Shown here one piece after another: positions 6,847 through 16,114 of a stretch of DNA of 17,972 nt (position 1 is the stretch's first letter; every line of letters starts with the position of its first letter). The DNA lies in contig JAJOHG010000471.1 of the NCBI GenBank assembly GCA_021029095.1, positions 1 to 17,972 of the forward strand. The letters run 5' to 3'. Below the pieces are notes generated by a model. The model was given only the letters and a program-made list of their open reading frames with translations. It ran no database searches and was not told the origin of the DNA. Position numbers and translations under genes: made by a program. The stretch comes from Phellopilus nigrolimitatus. Lineage: Eukaryota > Basidiomycota > Agaricomycetes > Hymenochaetales > Hymenochaetaceae.

Positions 6847-9782
6847 ATGGCCTTCTTCTCCCCATCCTTCTCGAGCATATCCCAGCCGAAGATGCGCCAG
6901 GAGGGCTTCCACCTCCCGTCGCCCTCTCCGAGCAACGGTCAGTTCCCGTCCTCCTCCCTCTCCTTCCACCTATTGACAGCCGCCCCACCCCCGCACACAG
7001 GCAACCCGCCCTCGCCGTCCTCCGCCGGCCCCTTCGACCTCTTCCTCTCCCACAGCACCCACCACACCGCCCAGTCCGCACACGCCAGCGGCAGCAGCAG
7101 CAGCAGCAGCGGCATGAACGGCACCTCCGCCTCCAACGGCACCTCCAACAGCAACGCCAACGGGAACGGCAGTGCGAACGGCCACTTCCCCTCGCTCGCC
7201 CTGCCCGACGCCTTCTCGCGCACGAGCACCATGGACCTCACCGACGAGCTCGCCATGTCCCTCATGGGCGCGGGCGCGGGCGCGGGGTCCTCCTCCTCGC
7301 CCGCAACGTCCCACGAGCGCTCCACGCACACCCCGCCGTACGACGCGCTCCCCCACCACCACAGCCACCACAGCCAGCACCACGGCGGCGGCGGCGCGGA
7401 CGCCTCGAACGGCTTCCGCCCCACGCACAACATCTTCGACATCTCCGCGCCGTCCTCGAGCCACTTCGCCGGGCACCACCACCTCGGCGGGGGCGGGGGC
7501 GGGGGCGGCGGGCAGCACACCGCCTTCTCCCTCCCGCACACCTCCCACCGCCCGGACCTCCCCCCGCTCTCCCAGCCCGCGTCCCTCGCGACCCTCCCAC
7601 CTCTTCGAGCACCACCACCACCACCATCAACAACAACAACATCAACACCAGCAGCACCAGCAGCACCAGCAGCACCAGCTCGGCCACCACAGCTTCCTCG
7701 GCGGGCCCGGCGCGCGCGAGCCCTTCCCCGCACACTTCAACTCGACCATCCCCCCGCTCAGCGCGCACCACGACGCATCCTTTGGACCTTTCACACCCAC
7801 CTCCGCGAGCAGCGGGCCCCCGCGCGAGTCGCCCTCGCCGACGACGACGGACCTCGACATGGGCGGCGGCGGCGGCGGCGGGCGCGCAGGCAGCCGCCCC
7901 GCGCCCGGCCGCAGCCCGCGCTCCGCCTCCCGCTCGCGCTCGCGCGTGCGCCCCGGCACCGCCCAGCAACAGCAGCAACAGCAGCAGCAGCAGGCATCGG
8001 CGGGCGGCGGCCCGACGCGCACGACGAAGAGCACGAGCCGCCGGCGCGACAGCTTCACGCTGCCGCCGCACCTCGCGCACGCGCACGCCGCGCACCTGCA
8101 CGGCCTGCCGTCGCCGCCCCCGGGCGGGAGCAGCAGCGGCGGTGTCGGGGGCGGCGGCGGGGGGCGCCCGCAGGCGATCATGATCCCGCCGCATGGCGGC
8201 CCCGGCGGCGCGCTGAGCCCGCTTGGGAGCATGGGCGGGCTCGGCAGCGCGCTGAGCCCGCTGGGCGTCGGCGTCGGCCAGGCGAGCGGCTGGTTCTTGC
8301 CTGGCGCGAACTCCGGGAGCGCGCCCTCTGGGGGAGGCGCGGAGTTTTCGCTTCCGACGCCGGATAGCGTCGGCCATGGTGCGGCGTTTGGACAGTTTGG
8401 CCCCGCGAGGTTCGGTCTTTCGTCTTTGCTTCCTGAGAGTAGAGACTGATTATTATGATTTTTTTTTTTTTGTTAGCGTTGGCAGCATGGGCATATCGCC
8501 GAAAGACACGACGCTCGGCGCGAAGGATGACAGTCCGCCGCTGGACGCGGCCTCGAAACAGTAAGCCCCATCGCCTTTTTCGCCCCCTCCCGTCCTCTCC
8601 GGCATGCGAGAATTTGAAATGTCTTATCAACGTCGTTCTCTTTCTGTCCGAACAGGGCTGCGCTCGTGAACGAGAAGCGGCGGCGGCGCCGGGAGTCGCA
8701 CAACGCCGTGGAGCGCCGGCGCCGCGACAACATCAACGAGAAGATCAGCGAGCTCGCGACGCTCATCCCCGAGGTGATGCTCGACCCCAGCGCGCCGTCC
8801 CCGTCGGCCGGTCAGTCATCTATCTTCCCCACCCCGTTCCGGAAAAAAAAAAAAGTGAATTGATTGGCTAATCAATTGATTGGACTTCTGCACAGCAGGC
8901 GCGGCCGAGGACGCGGGGAAGAAGGACAGCGCCGCCGCGAAGGACGCGGCGGCGAACAACAGCGACGACGTCGGCACGCCCGGCGCGGAGAGCGCGAAGG
9001 ACGCCGCGGCGGCGGCGGCGGCGGGCGCGGTCAAGGCGAACAAGGGCATGATCCTCCGCAAGAGCGTCGAGTACATCCGCTACCTCCAGCAGCTCGTCGG
9101 CGCGCAGGCCGCGCGCAACCGCGCGCTCGAGGCGCAGCTTGCGCGCGCGGGGTTCGGCGACGCCGCCGGCGCCGGCACGCGCGGGTCGAACGGCGCCGGT
9201 CTGAATGGCGTGAATGGCAGTGGCGGCGTGAATGGCGCCGCCGCCGATGCGGACGCGGACGCGGACATGGCGGCCATGGCGGCCATGGGCCACGGCGCGT
9301 TCGGCGAGGACGTGCTGGGCATGCACGCGTTCGACATGGGCATGGGCCTCGGCTTCGGGCTCGAGCCGATGGCGGAGGGCAGCGAGATGGACATGGAGAT
9401 GGACATGGAGATGGACGGCGGCCCTGGCGCCGACGCGATCCACGGGCATCACAACCACAGCCACAACCACAGCCACAACGGCGGCGGTGCGCTGACGAAC
9501 GGGCACGCGAAGCACGCGCGCGCCCGCGCGCGCAGCCCCGGTGTGGGTGGAGGCGCGGGGACGAGCCCGAGCGCGGCGAGCGAGGACGCGGAGGACGGCG
9601 CGGGCGCGTCGCCGCCGGGCGGCGCGGGCAGCGCGGAGAGCGACGAGCCGGGGCCGGAGCCGGAGCCCGCGCGCGAGGAGCGCGGGCGGCGCGACCGCGA
9701 TGGCCGCGTGCGCCGCGCGGCGCGGCGCGAGGGCTCGGCGCTCGTCGCGGTGAAGGAGGAGAGCGCGCTCATGGAGGTGTGA
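6847..9782 (+). CDS. bHLH transcription factor (class B, E-box type), five exons, one apparent frameshift
   Basis: Nuclear DNA-binding regulator. Exons read from the sequence: 6847-6937, 7001-8409, 8477-8560, 8656-8810, 8899-9782. Their sum, less one extra base in exon 2, is 2622 nt, giving 873 aa. The basic region and helix 1 lie at about residues 536-566: five Arg, then ESHNAVERRRRDN and INEKISELATLIPE. Helix 2 is at about 628-645 (KGMILRKSVEYIRYLQQL) with a short coiled extension to about 660. The His, Glu and Arg of the HxxxERRRR motif are the class-B set that in this family reads CACGTG. The loop is about 60 residues, much longer than usual. The rest is low complexity: Ser/Asn, His/Gly (about 151-165), Gly run (about 194-201), His/Gln (about 234-257), Arg/Ser, ten Gln (352-361), a Met/Asp repeat (about 741-752) and a His/Asn repeat (about 761-775). 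ATG 6847 lies in CCAGCCATGG. Relation to USF, MITF or Rtg3 types is inferred from the bHLH alone. Confidence 0.88.
6938..7000 (+). other. Intron 1 of the bHLH gene (63 nt)
   Basis: Donor GTCAGT, branch-like TTGAC at about 6973-6977, acceptor CACAG. The intron is a multiple of three and has no stop, so the unspliced frame also stays open. However, its codons (CTA, TTG, ACA) are unlike the GC-ending codons around it. Splicing joins G|GC to make a glycine codon between Asn residues. Retention would add 21 residues. Confidence 0.75.
8410..8476 (+). other. Intron 2 of the bHLH gene (67 nt; acceptor could be 8485)
   Basis: The exon-2 frame runs into a stop at 8447-8449 and the next coding segment is in another frame, so an intron is required. 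The best donor is AG|GTTCGG at 8410: it gives the right phase, and low-GC codons begin just after it. CTGAT at 8445-8449 can serve as branch point, followed by a 13-T run. Acceptor TTAG at 8475-8476 or GCAG at 8484-8485 both keep frame and differ by three residues. A donor at 8422 also fits the frame but matches consensus less well. Confidence 0.65.
8561..8655 (+). other. Intron 3 of the bHLH gene (95 nt)
   Basis: Strong donor GTAAGC directly after CGAAACA, acceptor CCGAACAG at 8655. Splicing rebuilds a Gln codon (CA|G) and joins the Ser/Lys/Gln linker to the start of the basic region. The body is pyrimidine-rich and clearly less GC-rich than the exons. Confidence 0.85.
8811..8898 (+). other. 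Intron 4 of the bHLH gene (88 nt), NAGNAG acceptor
   Basis: Donor GTCAGT; branch-like CTAAT at 8868-8872; the 3' end reads CACAGCAG, giving acceptors at 8895 and 8898 that both keep frame. The intron interrupts the bHLH loop. It also holds a 12-A run (8843-8854) and an 8-bp inverted repeat around the branch point (8858-8865 with 8870-8877). Confidence 0.85.
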
Positions 9783-10830
9783 GTGAGCGCGGGTGGGGCG
9801 GAGTGGGGTGGAGAGAGGAGAGGAGAGGAGAAGAGAGGAGGTGTAAAAGGGCGGGGGACGCTCCCGTGCTGATCCAGGGGCGCCCCGCCGCCGTCACGCC
9901 ACGCCACGCCACGCCGACTTGACCGCTGCAAGACTGCGCCCGCCGGACGCCCGCGCCTGGGACTGCTTTATTAATATGGGTGCGCGGTCGCGAGTAGGGG
10001 AAGGGAAGGCCCGAAGGCGTGTTTATTTATTTATGATGCTCGCGACGTGCGCCCAGCCCAGCACGACCCCCAGTGCCGCTGCCCGCGCTTCGCCTCCCGC
10101 TGTCCGCTGCCCGCGCTTGCCCGCGCCCGCCCCAGCGTGCGCTGCTCCTCTTTCTCCCCTCCCTCCCCGTTATGTGTGGCTCCGCGACTCCACGACGACC
10201 TCCCCCCCTTCGATTCTTGTTTCTTTTTTTTTTTTTCCTCTCGTTGGTTTCGGTTTTGGTTCGTTCGTCCGTTCGTCCGTTCGCCCTTCCTTCCTTCCTT
10301 TCCTGCTCCCCTACTCCTCGCCCCGCCCCGCCCCCCACGGTCTACGCCCCTTTTACCTCTCCGCACCGCCCCCCTCTTTCGCCCCGTCCGTACTTCACTC
10401 TTTCCATGTGTATTATGAGATCCGATTACCAGTTCCTGCTCCTGCTCCTGCTCCTGCTCCTCCTCTCTTCTTTACGATCTAATATTCGTTTTCGTTTTCT
10501 TTTTCTTTTCGTTTTCTTTTTCTGTGGCTTGGTCGTCTCGTCTCCCTCCCCATGATCGCTTTTTCTTTTTTGTTTTGCTCGAAAATGAACGACACACATG
10601 TATTTTGTTCGCTTTTTTTTTCTTTGTTTCATTTTTTTCTCAGACTCTCTCTCTCAGCTTGAAGTCAGACGCAAAAAGGCCCGCCCGTGTACGTTAGTTC
10701 TGTTTCTGTTGTCTGTTTTTATCTTTTATAAAAGAAAATTCATTTCTTCCTTTCGTCCTTTATTGTGGGAGCTGAAGGTATGAAATACATGTTTGAAGAG
10801 AATATATGTGTGTATGTGTGAGATCAGTGG
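9783..10830 (+). other. 3' flank of the bHLH gene; pyrimidine-rich
   Basis: Includes the presumed 3' UTR. Contents: GGAGA repeats (9811-9841), CACGC repeats (9895-9915), overlapping ATTTA motifs at about 10022-10033, then a long C/T-rich stretch with TTCG, TTCC, TCCTGC (10434-10463) and TTTTCG repeats. I saw no AATAAA near the stop codon, so the mRNA end is not placed. No further gene is supported. Confidence 0.5.
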
Positions 10831-12600
10831 CTAGGGAGTAACTGCAGACGCTGCTCGAAGCCTGCACCCGCCGTGCGGAATCAAGACATGAGATTCATTC
10901 TCGGGGAGAACATGCGTGGGTAGTAAGGAGAAATAAGCGGCTAGTACATGCAGAGACGCAGCCCACAAACCCTGCTCGCTCGCATCTCCCGCCCGGCGGG
11001 CCATGTACGTACGTATGCGCCAGAGGACCCAGACCCAGATACGATCGCGAAAATAGGGCCGCCGGAAGCACACGCCCGTAGATCGCAATTGCAATCTGCA
11101 ATCGCGCGGCAGTTACGTCTGCGCGGCGCGTACGTGCCGTTGCTAAAGCGAGAAAGAGCGAGCGAGCGAGGGCGTGCGACCGGGAGCTGTGTGCCGCCGA
11201 CGAGGAAGCGCAGCAGCGGCCCGCAGCTGCGGCGGAGGGCCTCCGCCGCGCTTATTTTGCGCGGGGCACGGCTATCTATCGCGCGGAGCTTGGTGGTCTC
11301 GTGCTGCGCGCGACAACTTTGCAGGTGCGCGCATAACGGCGGCGGCACGCGCCGGATCGGGTTGTTTGCCTTTTGATTCGCCCGGGTGCGGGCGCTCCAG
11401 GTCCTCCGCCAGGCGCAGGCGACCCGGGCTCGCGGCGCAGGACTGGGTTCGGCGGCGCGAGGCCGCAAGGTTTTTTCGGCCCCCTTCGGACGAGCGGCCG
11501 GCGACGCCCTGTCTGGGGCGGAAGGAAGGCGAGAAGGGTGCGGAAGGGGAGAAGGGCACACAGGTGTGCGTGTGTATGTAAAACCGGGATCGTTTTTTTC
11601 GTGGTGCGCGAACGTAAGAGGTGCGAAGCAGGTTTTGGAAATTATTACGCGCGCGCGCGCAGTCGAGCGGTTTTTGCGCTATATTTGCTTTTCGCGTCTC
11701 TTGTTTTCGGCGCTCCGAAATTTGAAATATGCGGTGTGCCGGAGACGGCAGGTGGGAGATGGGTGTCTGCCTTACGTCCGAACAGATTGGGATGACGACG
11801 TGTGCGCTTGGGGGTGCCTTCCGATAGTGTTATCGACGCTTGGGCGGTTTTCGCACTCCAACCTGCGCCGTGGTTCGTGCACTTTCACGCAGTCTCCGTG
11901 AAGCCAGAAGAGAGCAGCATCGCAGTCCGATATGGTATAGGCGCCAACGGATCCTGAAACCTTGTAACCGGTGCGAACAGCAGAATCCTTTTTAGTCTTT
12001 GGATGCATGTGCCGTGATTCGCTGTTCGAGCATAATACGGGAGAACAGCTCGGCGACGGAAGAGCGCGTTCACGGAGTCGCGGAGTCGGAAAAGGAATGC
12101 GATCCAATCGTGACAGGCGAAACCCGCGTTCGAGTGTTCGATTCGCCTTATCTGAGAAGAAAGGATACAGCCAAACGCTGGCAGCGTTGTGGGGCCCCGC
12201 AGCGCGGCTACGATAGTGTGGGCGGCGAAGCGTGCATGAGCCGGCTCCTTCGAGTTCGACTCTGAGATGCCTGCCTGCTTCGTCTCGCCGAGGAGCCACT
12301 GCGCAGACCGATTTGGACAAAAAAGACGCAGGCAAAGCATGGGGAACGCGGCGAAGTCTAGCTCTTAGATGTGGGGTGGCCAGACCGAGTGAGCGGAGAC
12401 GCGGAGGCACACACGGATCTAAGGAAGCGAAGGACGTGGAGCATACACGAGAGCGCGGGGAAAGGCCCGGTGCGCGAGGGCCCCTTCCGTCCATGTACGT
12501 CGTCCGAATGCGACTGAACCGTCAATCGTAAATTCTACACAACAACAAATAGACACAGGACGAGCACCGAAGAAATCCGAAGAAGTCGTTGCGTCTCGCG
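10831..12600. other. Gene-free GC-rich stretch
   Basis: No supported gene. Overlapping open frames exist on both strands (largest: 11772-12494 minus, 240 codons), but none has a domain or consistent codon pattern. It contains GTAC repeats at about 11003-11015, a GAGC repeat at about 11157-11170 and a 21-bp near-palindrome with 10-bp arms at 11229-11249. Confidence 0.45.
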
Positions 12601-12618
12601 GGGTATTGGCATGCGAAG

Positions 12619-12888
12619 ATGGCGAAAGCCGAGAGGAGTGATAAGTGTGCCAGTAGGGTCAGCCAGTACTTTGATAGGTATCCGGCGCGCTGGAAGGAGA
12701 CACAAGTGCAATTCCGGTCCCGAATCAAGTGTGCCGTCAGTTTTGAAAAGGACACGGAGCGGACAGGATGCACTTGGTATACAATGAGAACAGGAAAATT
12801 TGCGTGTAAACTCTGGGGGCCAAGGAACAGCGCGGCCGGACCTGTTTACGCTTCGACTCTATCGGTCGAAATTAGACTTGCTGAATAG
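12619..12888 (+). CDS. Small open reading frame, 89 aa, unrecognised
   Basis: ATG 12619 to TAG 12888. The protein is mixed in composition, with Trp, Tyr, Cys and charged residues spread through it rather than the low-complexity bias of frames in the GC-rich half. I do not recognise a family and see no signal peptide or membrane segment. An AATAAA motif in a hairpin loop starts 85 nt after the stop codon, which would suit mRNA 3' processing. It could equally be a chance frame or one exon of a decayed gene; internal GTCAGT and GTAAAC motifs could act as donors. It lies just past the drop in GC content. Confidence 0.2.
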   Translation: MAKAERSDKCASRVSQYFDRYPARWKETQVQFRSRIKCAVSFEKDTERTGCTWYTMRTGKFACKLWGPRNSAAGPVYASTLSVEIRLAE

Positions 12889-12965
12889 TATCCGTTAGGT
12901 TCTAGCACTCAATCATCGGGGAATGTGAGCGAAGTCTGTTTCGTTGAGTCGCTGAAATATTTCTG

Positions 12966-12985
12966 AAGCGTGAATAAACACGCTT
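12966..12985 (+). terminator. AATAAA in the loop of a 7-bp hairpin (possible polyadenylation signal)
   Basis: AAGCGTG, loop AATAAA, CACGCTT: perfect 7-bp arms. It is placed 78-97 nt after the stop of the 12619-12888 frame. The function is inferred from the motif only. Confidence 0.3.
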
Positions 12986-13146
12986 TCCGGTTCTAAGTAG
13001 GTCACATACGTACTCGCCAAGGAAGATTAATCGATGCTTTAAACAAGCTTCATCGCCAAGAGTACTCGCCAACCCTGTCTAACATCTGTTTCTAGAATCA
13101 GAGCAGACTCGATTGTGCATAAGAAGCCGAGCTTAGTCATAAATAA

Positions 13147-13846
13147 AGCTTGCACGTTGTGTATTGTGTATTGAGTTACGATCAGTCCGACGAAGACCCA
13201 AAGGTCGGGTATTTTGCGGGCTTCCGGCGGTTTGCTAAATCGCTGGGAACGTCTGTGGAGGATCCGGTCGTCGAGTCGGACGCCTCAGCATCCCGTTCCG
13301 CCATGAACGCCGTGCGTCACATCGTCAAGCCCCGGCCGGTACGTATGTGTTGAACGGATATACCAAATAGTGGGTACAATTGGCAACCATATCCCGGTGA
13401 ATTGAGCGCCCTGAAAGTCGGAGACGTTTACAATTCTCTCGCCTTATGCTTTCATTCCTCTCTTCTATTCCTGGGCGTTTGAGGTATCGGCTCTTACGGC
13501 CCGAAATATGCGGAGCTTGGTAGTTAAGAGTAGAAGGGAGGGCAAAAACCGTTTCGAGGATGAAATTAGCGCGGAGGTAAGGCAAGCGCACAAGGATCAA
13601 CTCAATATTATCTCCACGTTTGGGGACATTGCCACTTTGGATTGTAATAAGCGACCATCCTTCGGATCTACAAGATATGACCTGCAATAACGTGATCGAG
13701 AAGCCACCTATGTAGCGCAGAGAGAAGCCATATTGCACTATGTTCGTCCCTTGTTCAGGCTCACTCATGGCCCGCGTTTTGATGCGGGTAAATTCTACTT
13801 TAAGATGAACATTAAAATCAGTTATATGAAGAAACGGATGAAATAG
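13147..13846 (+). pseudogene. Broken, probably spliced coding relic, unrecognised
   Basis: Three open segments join consistently. 13147-13338 is open and ends at a strong GTACGT donor in phase 0. The frame reopens, in the phase that donor needs, right at an AAAG acceptor (13416-13417), giving a 79-nt intron and an open segment 13418-13690; a later acceptor at 13483, after a long pyrimidine tract, also keeps frame. A single TAA (13688-13690) then interrupts the same frame, which stays open to TAG 13844-13846. CAA to TAA by one C-to-T change would explain the stop. The segments look protein-like, mixed and charged, with no family I recognise. No initiator ATG was found at the 5' end (ATG 13302 is the only one before the donor), so an upstream exon may be missing. 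A transposon origin is possible but unproven. Confidence 0.3.
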
Positions 13847-16030
13847 TCGACCGTTGTTTGGGGACGAACAGTCGTTCTCCTCGGTTTAAGCTGGCCGAAC
13901 AGTTGTAGCAAGCTTCTCCGATGATTACCCCCGCTGAAGACTGCTAGAGACCGAAGGGATTTTACGTTTTTGGATGGCGAACATCTCGAGGATCAGCCTA
14001 CTGCGGCGGAGATCATGTCAAAAAGCGATCTCAGCGGGCACTCCGAAGCACATGCAGAAAGGTTGAGCTCCAAACCGATCCTCCGATGAGCCGTGTTTGC
14101 CAGGCTGCATTGCATGATACGTAGCGACCGCATTGCAGACTGCAGGCGGAGCGAGACCGGGGAGCGACTGCACTGCTAGAAGCTAGATTTCGGATTCGAC
14201 GCCAATTCGAGACCCAGTGCATCGCTGCGTAGAATTGCGAAGATCAGAACCGCACATTCTATGTGAGCCTCGGTAGCAACAAAGAGCAGTCCAATGTATC
14301 CGAATAGCCTAACGTATCCCGTGATCCTCAGGTTGTGCCTTTAACTTTAAGAAGCAGAAAGGTTAGCGCTAGATTGCGAGCAGGCTACGGCACATCGATC
14401 TTCCCAGACAACTCGGTTACTCTCTGTGTGTCCAGGGAGAGCATGCTGGCCATGGGAAAGATTCAAGAAAGGAGATCTTCAGCTTCAAGACTGTTGCCGA
14501 GTAGCACCAGGTATACCGTCGACATGAATTGGCGCACCTCGTGCTTATGGAAGAATACATCTTCGTTTCGGAAACCGGTTGAACGAAGTCCCAAATACCA
14601 TCCGTCCGTCCCTCAACTTTACCTCATTTGATTCAGTAATTCTGAAGATTGAGAATGGCGGAGCAGATGCGAATAAGGGATGTCGCAGTGGTCTGAATGA
14701 GGACGAGGGACGTATCAGCACGATCATATATACAATCTTTGCACTAGCCTTCACATGACATGGGCTCCTCCATATACGCTTGCGCATGATCAGGTCGATT
14801 TCTTCTATATGCAGATTTGCTCTAGGATTTTTCCGACTAGAATGAAAGTCGGTAAGGTAAGTTGCACATGGCGACTTCGCATCCATTACACAACCCTTCA
14901 ATTGTTACTCACTGCGTGAAGTCGGTTGAGACACACTGATAAGTGCCTCAGTTGTTTTGTCTATCATCCACATTGAGTGGCGTTTTGGAGGTCGAACGGT
15001 AGACTTCAAATCAAATAATAAGCAGAGCAAAAGGAGAAGAAAAAAAGGTCGAGCGCAGACGTGGGTAGTACGACTCCAAAGTAAGGTGGACAAAATAAAA
15101 TGAGATTCAGGTCTAACGCACTGTTCCTGTACTGCCCAATATCCTCTCAGCTGAATCTACGGCTTTTCGGGTTTCATCTCATGAGTCCTCTAGCGGGGCA
15201 AGGGGCATACGCGACGCGTCCACCGCAAAATTATGCAAGGTGTTGGAGTTGACTGGATCGCTGCAGAATCCATTGGAACAACGAGAGGCATCGAGTATGG
15301 AGTTGAGGTTCATGCTCAATAAATCACAAACTACTAAAAAATATTTGCAGCTTGGAGCGGTTCGTTCAGAGCTTGAACAGAGAACTTCGTCGCGTCGACG
15401 CGTGGGCTGGGAATGCCGGGGAATCACGTGGCTGCACTACCAGATGCGTCATAGCAACAGCTGTGCATTCGGAGGAGACGGCTCGCCTCCTTTGCTTGTT
15501 TGCATACATGCTGAAATCACTCTCTCCAAACGTAGTTTGCTTGTGTCAGAGTTCGGCATTATCTGGGATTGCACAATACTCCTTTGCAATGTCTACATAT
15601 CATTCAACCAGGTATTACTAACGCATGGATGCACATCATCAGATTGCAAACATTGCGTTTATTGATTTGTGCTTTCTACATTTCTATTTTGCTAAGTGTG
15701 AAGTATTATCCGTTTGTTCCTCTGGCGCACTGATTCGCTTGCTGTCGAACGCTTGTCAATCGTAATAGACCATCACCATTATCATTCAGCAGAAATTTCG
15801 AGCTTAAGAATTTACGTGCAAAAATTTACGTACATCTTCAGAGACTTTCCCATGTACTCGTTGATTTGCAGTGGTAAGCCTAACAGTATATTTTCGATAG
15901 GTGATACTTAGCAATGTAGCAATGCAGAGATGCGGCCCGCTGTAATGCCTTTTAAGATTGCTGGTTGAAGCGTTGACGGTTACTTTGTGCTCGCATAACA
16001 CAGGCATTCTAGAAAGCACGTGAGGTTGCA
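13847..16030. other. AT-richer stretch with only weak open frames
   Basis: No gene I can support. Open frames at 14335-14631 (+), 14545-14901 (-) and 15240-15665 (+, ATG at 15297, 122 codons from there) are the largest. The last looks the most protein-like in its first half (Leu, Glu, Gln, Lys mixed), and an overlapping frame 15352-15621 is also open. Two CACGTG motifs occur, at about 15426 and 16018. This could be decayed transposon or gene debris. Confidence 0.4.
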
Positions 16031-16037
16031 TTCACTC

Positions 16038-16043
16038 TATAAA
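16038..16043 (+). promoter_or_regulatory. TATA box candidate for the 16115 reading frame
   Basis: TATAAA 77 bp before ATG 16115, followed by a C/T-rich tract suited to transcription starts. The spacing is typical for a compact fungal promoter. Confidence 0.4.
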
Positions 16044-16114
16044 CTTGTCACTCTGACTCTGGGCTTCAACTTTGATCAACTTAAACGCACATCGCCTTCT
16101 GATTTGTCAAAATA

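Noticed and set aside
7452..7515. A 64-nt intron that would remove the exon-2 frame change
   Set aside because: The phase would fit, but the donor GTCCTC is poor, there is no branch point or pyrimidine tract, the content is GC-rich coding-like, and the frame that follows is Pro/Ser/Arg shadow sequence.
6324..8183. 619-codon + strand open frame overlapping the bHLH gene
   Set aside because: It is an out-of-frame shadow of GC-rich exons; its second half is Arg/Pro/Ala-rich, as frame-shifted GC3-rich codons produce, and it lacks the bHLH.
7262..8377. Long minus-strand frames inside exon 2 (also 6939-7733 and 6970-7548)
   Set aside because: Ala/Arg/Gly-rich antisense shadows of the GC-rich, low-complexity exon.
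8864..9922. Long frames on both strands over exon 5 (8864-9922 + and 8868-9515 -)
   Set aside because: Alternative-frame translations of the true exon; the frame at 8899-9782 carries helix 2 and ends in a natural stop.
11772..12494. 240-codon minus-strand frame
   Set aside because: No recognisable domain, Arg/Pro/Ser composition typical of GC-rich noncoding DNA, and competing frames on both strands.
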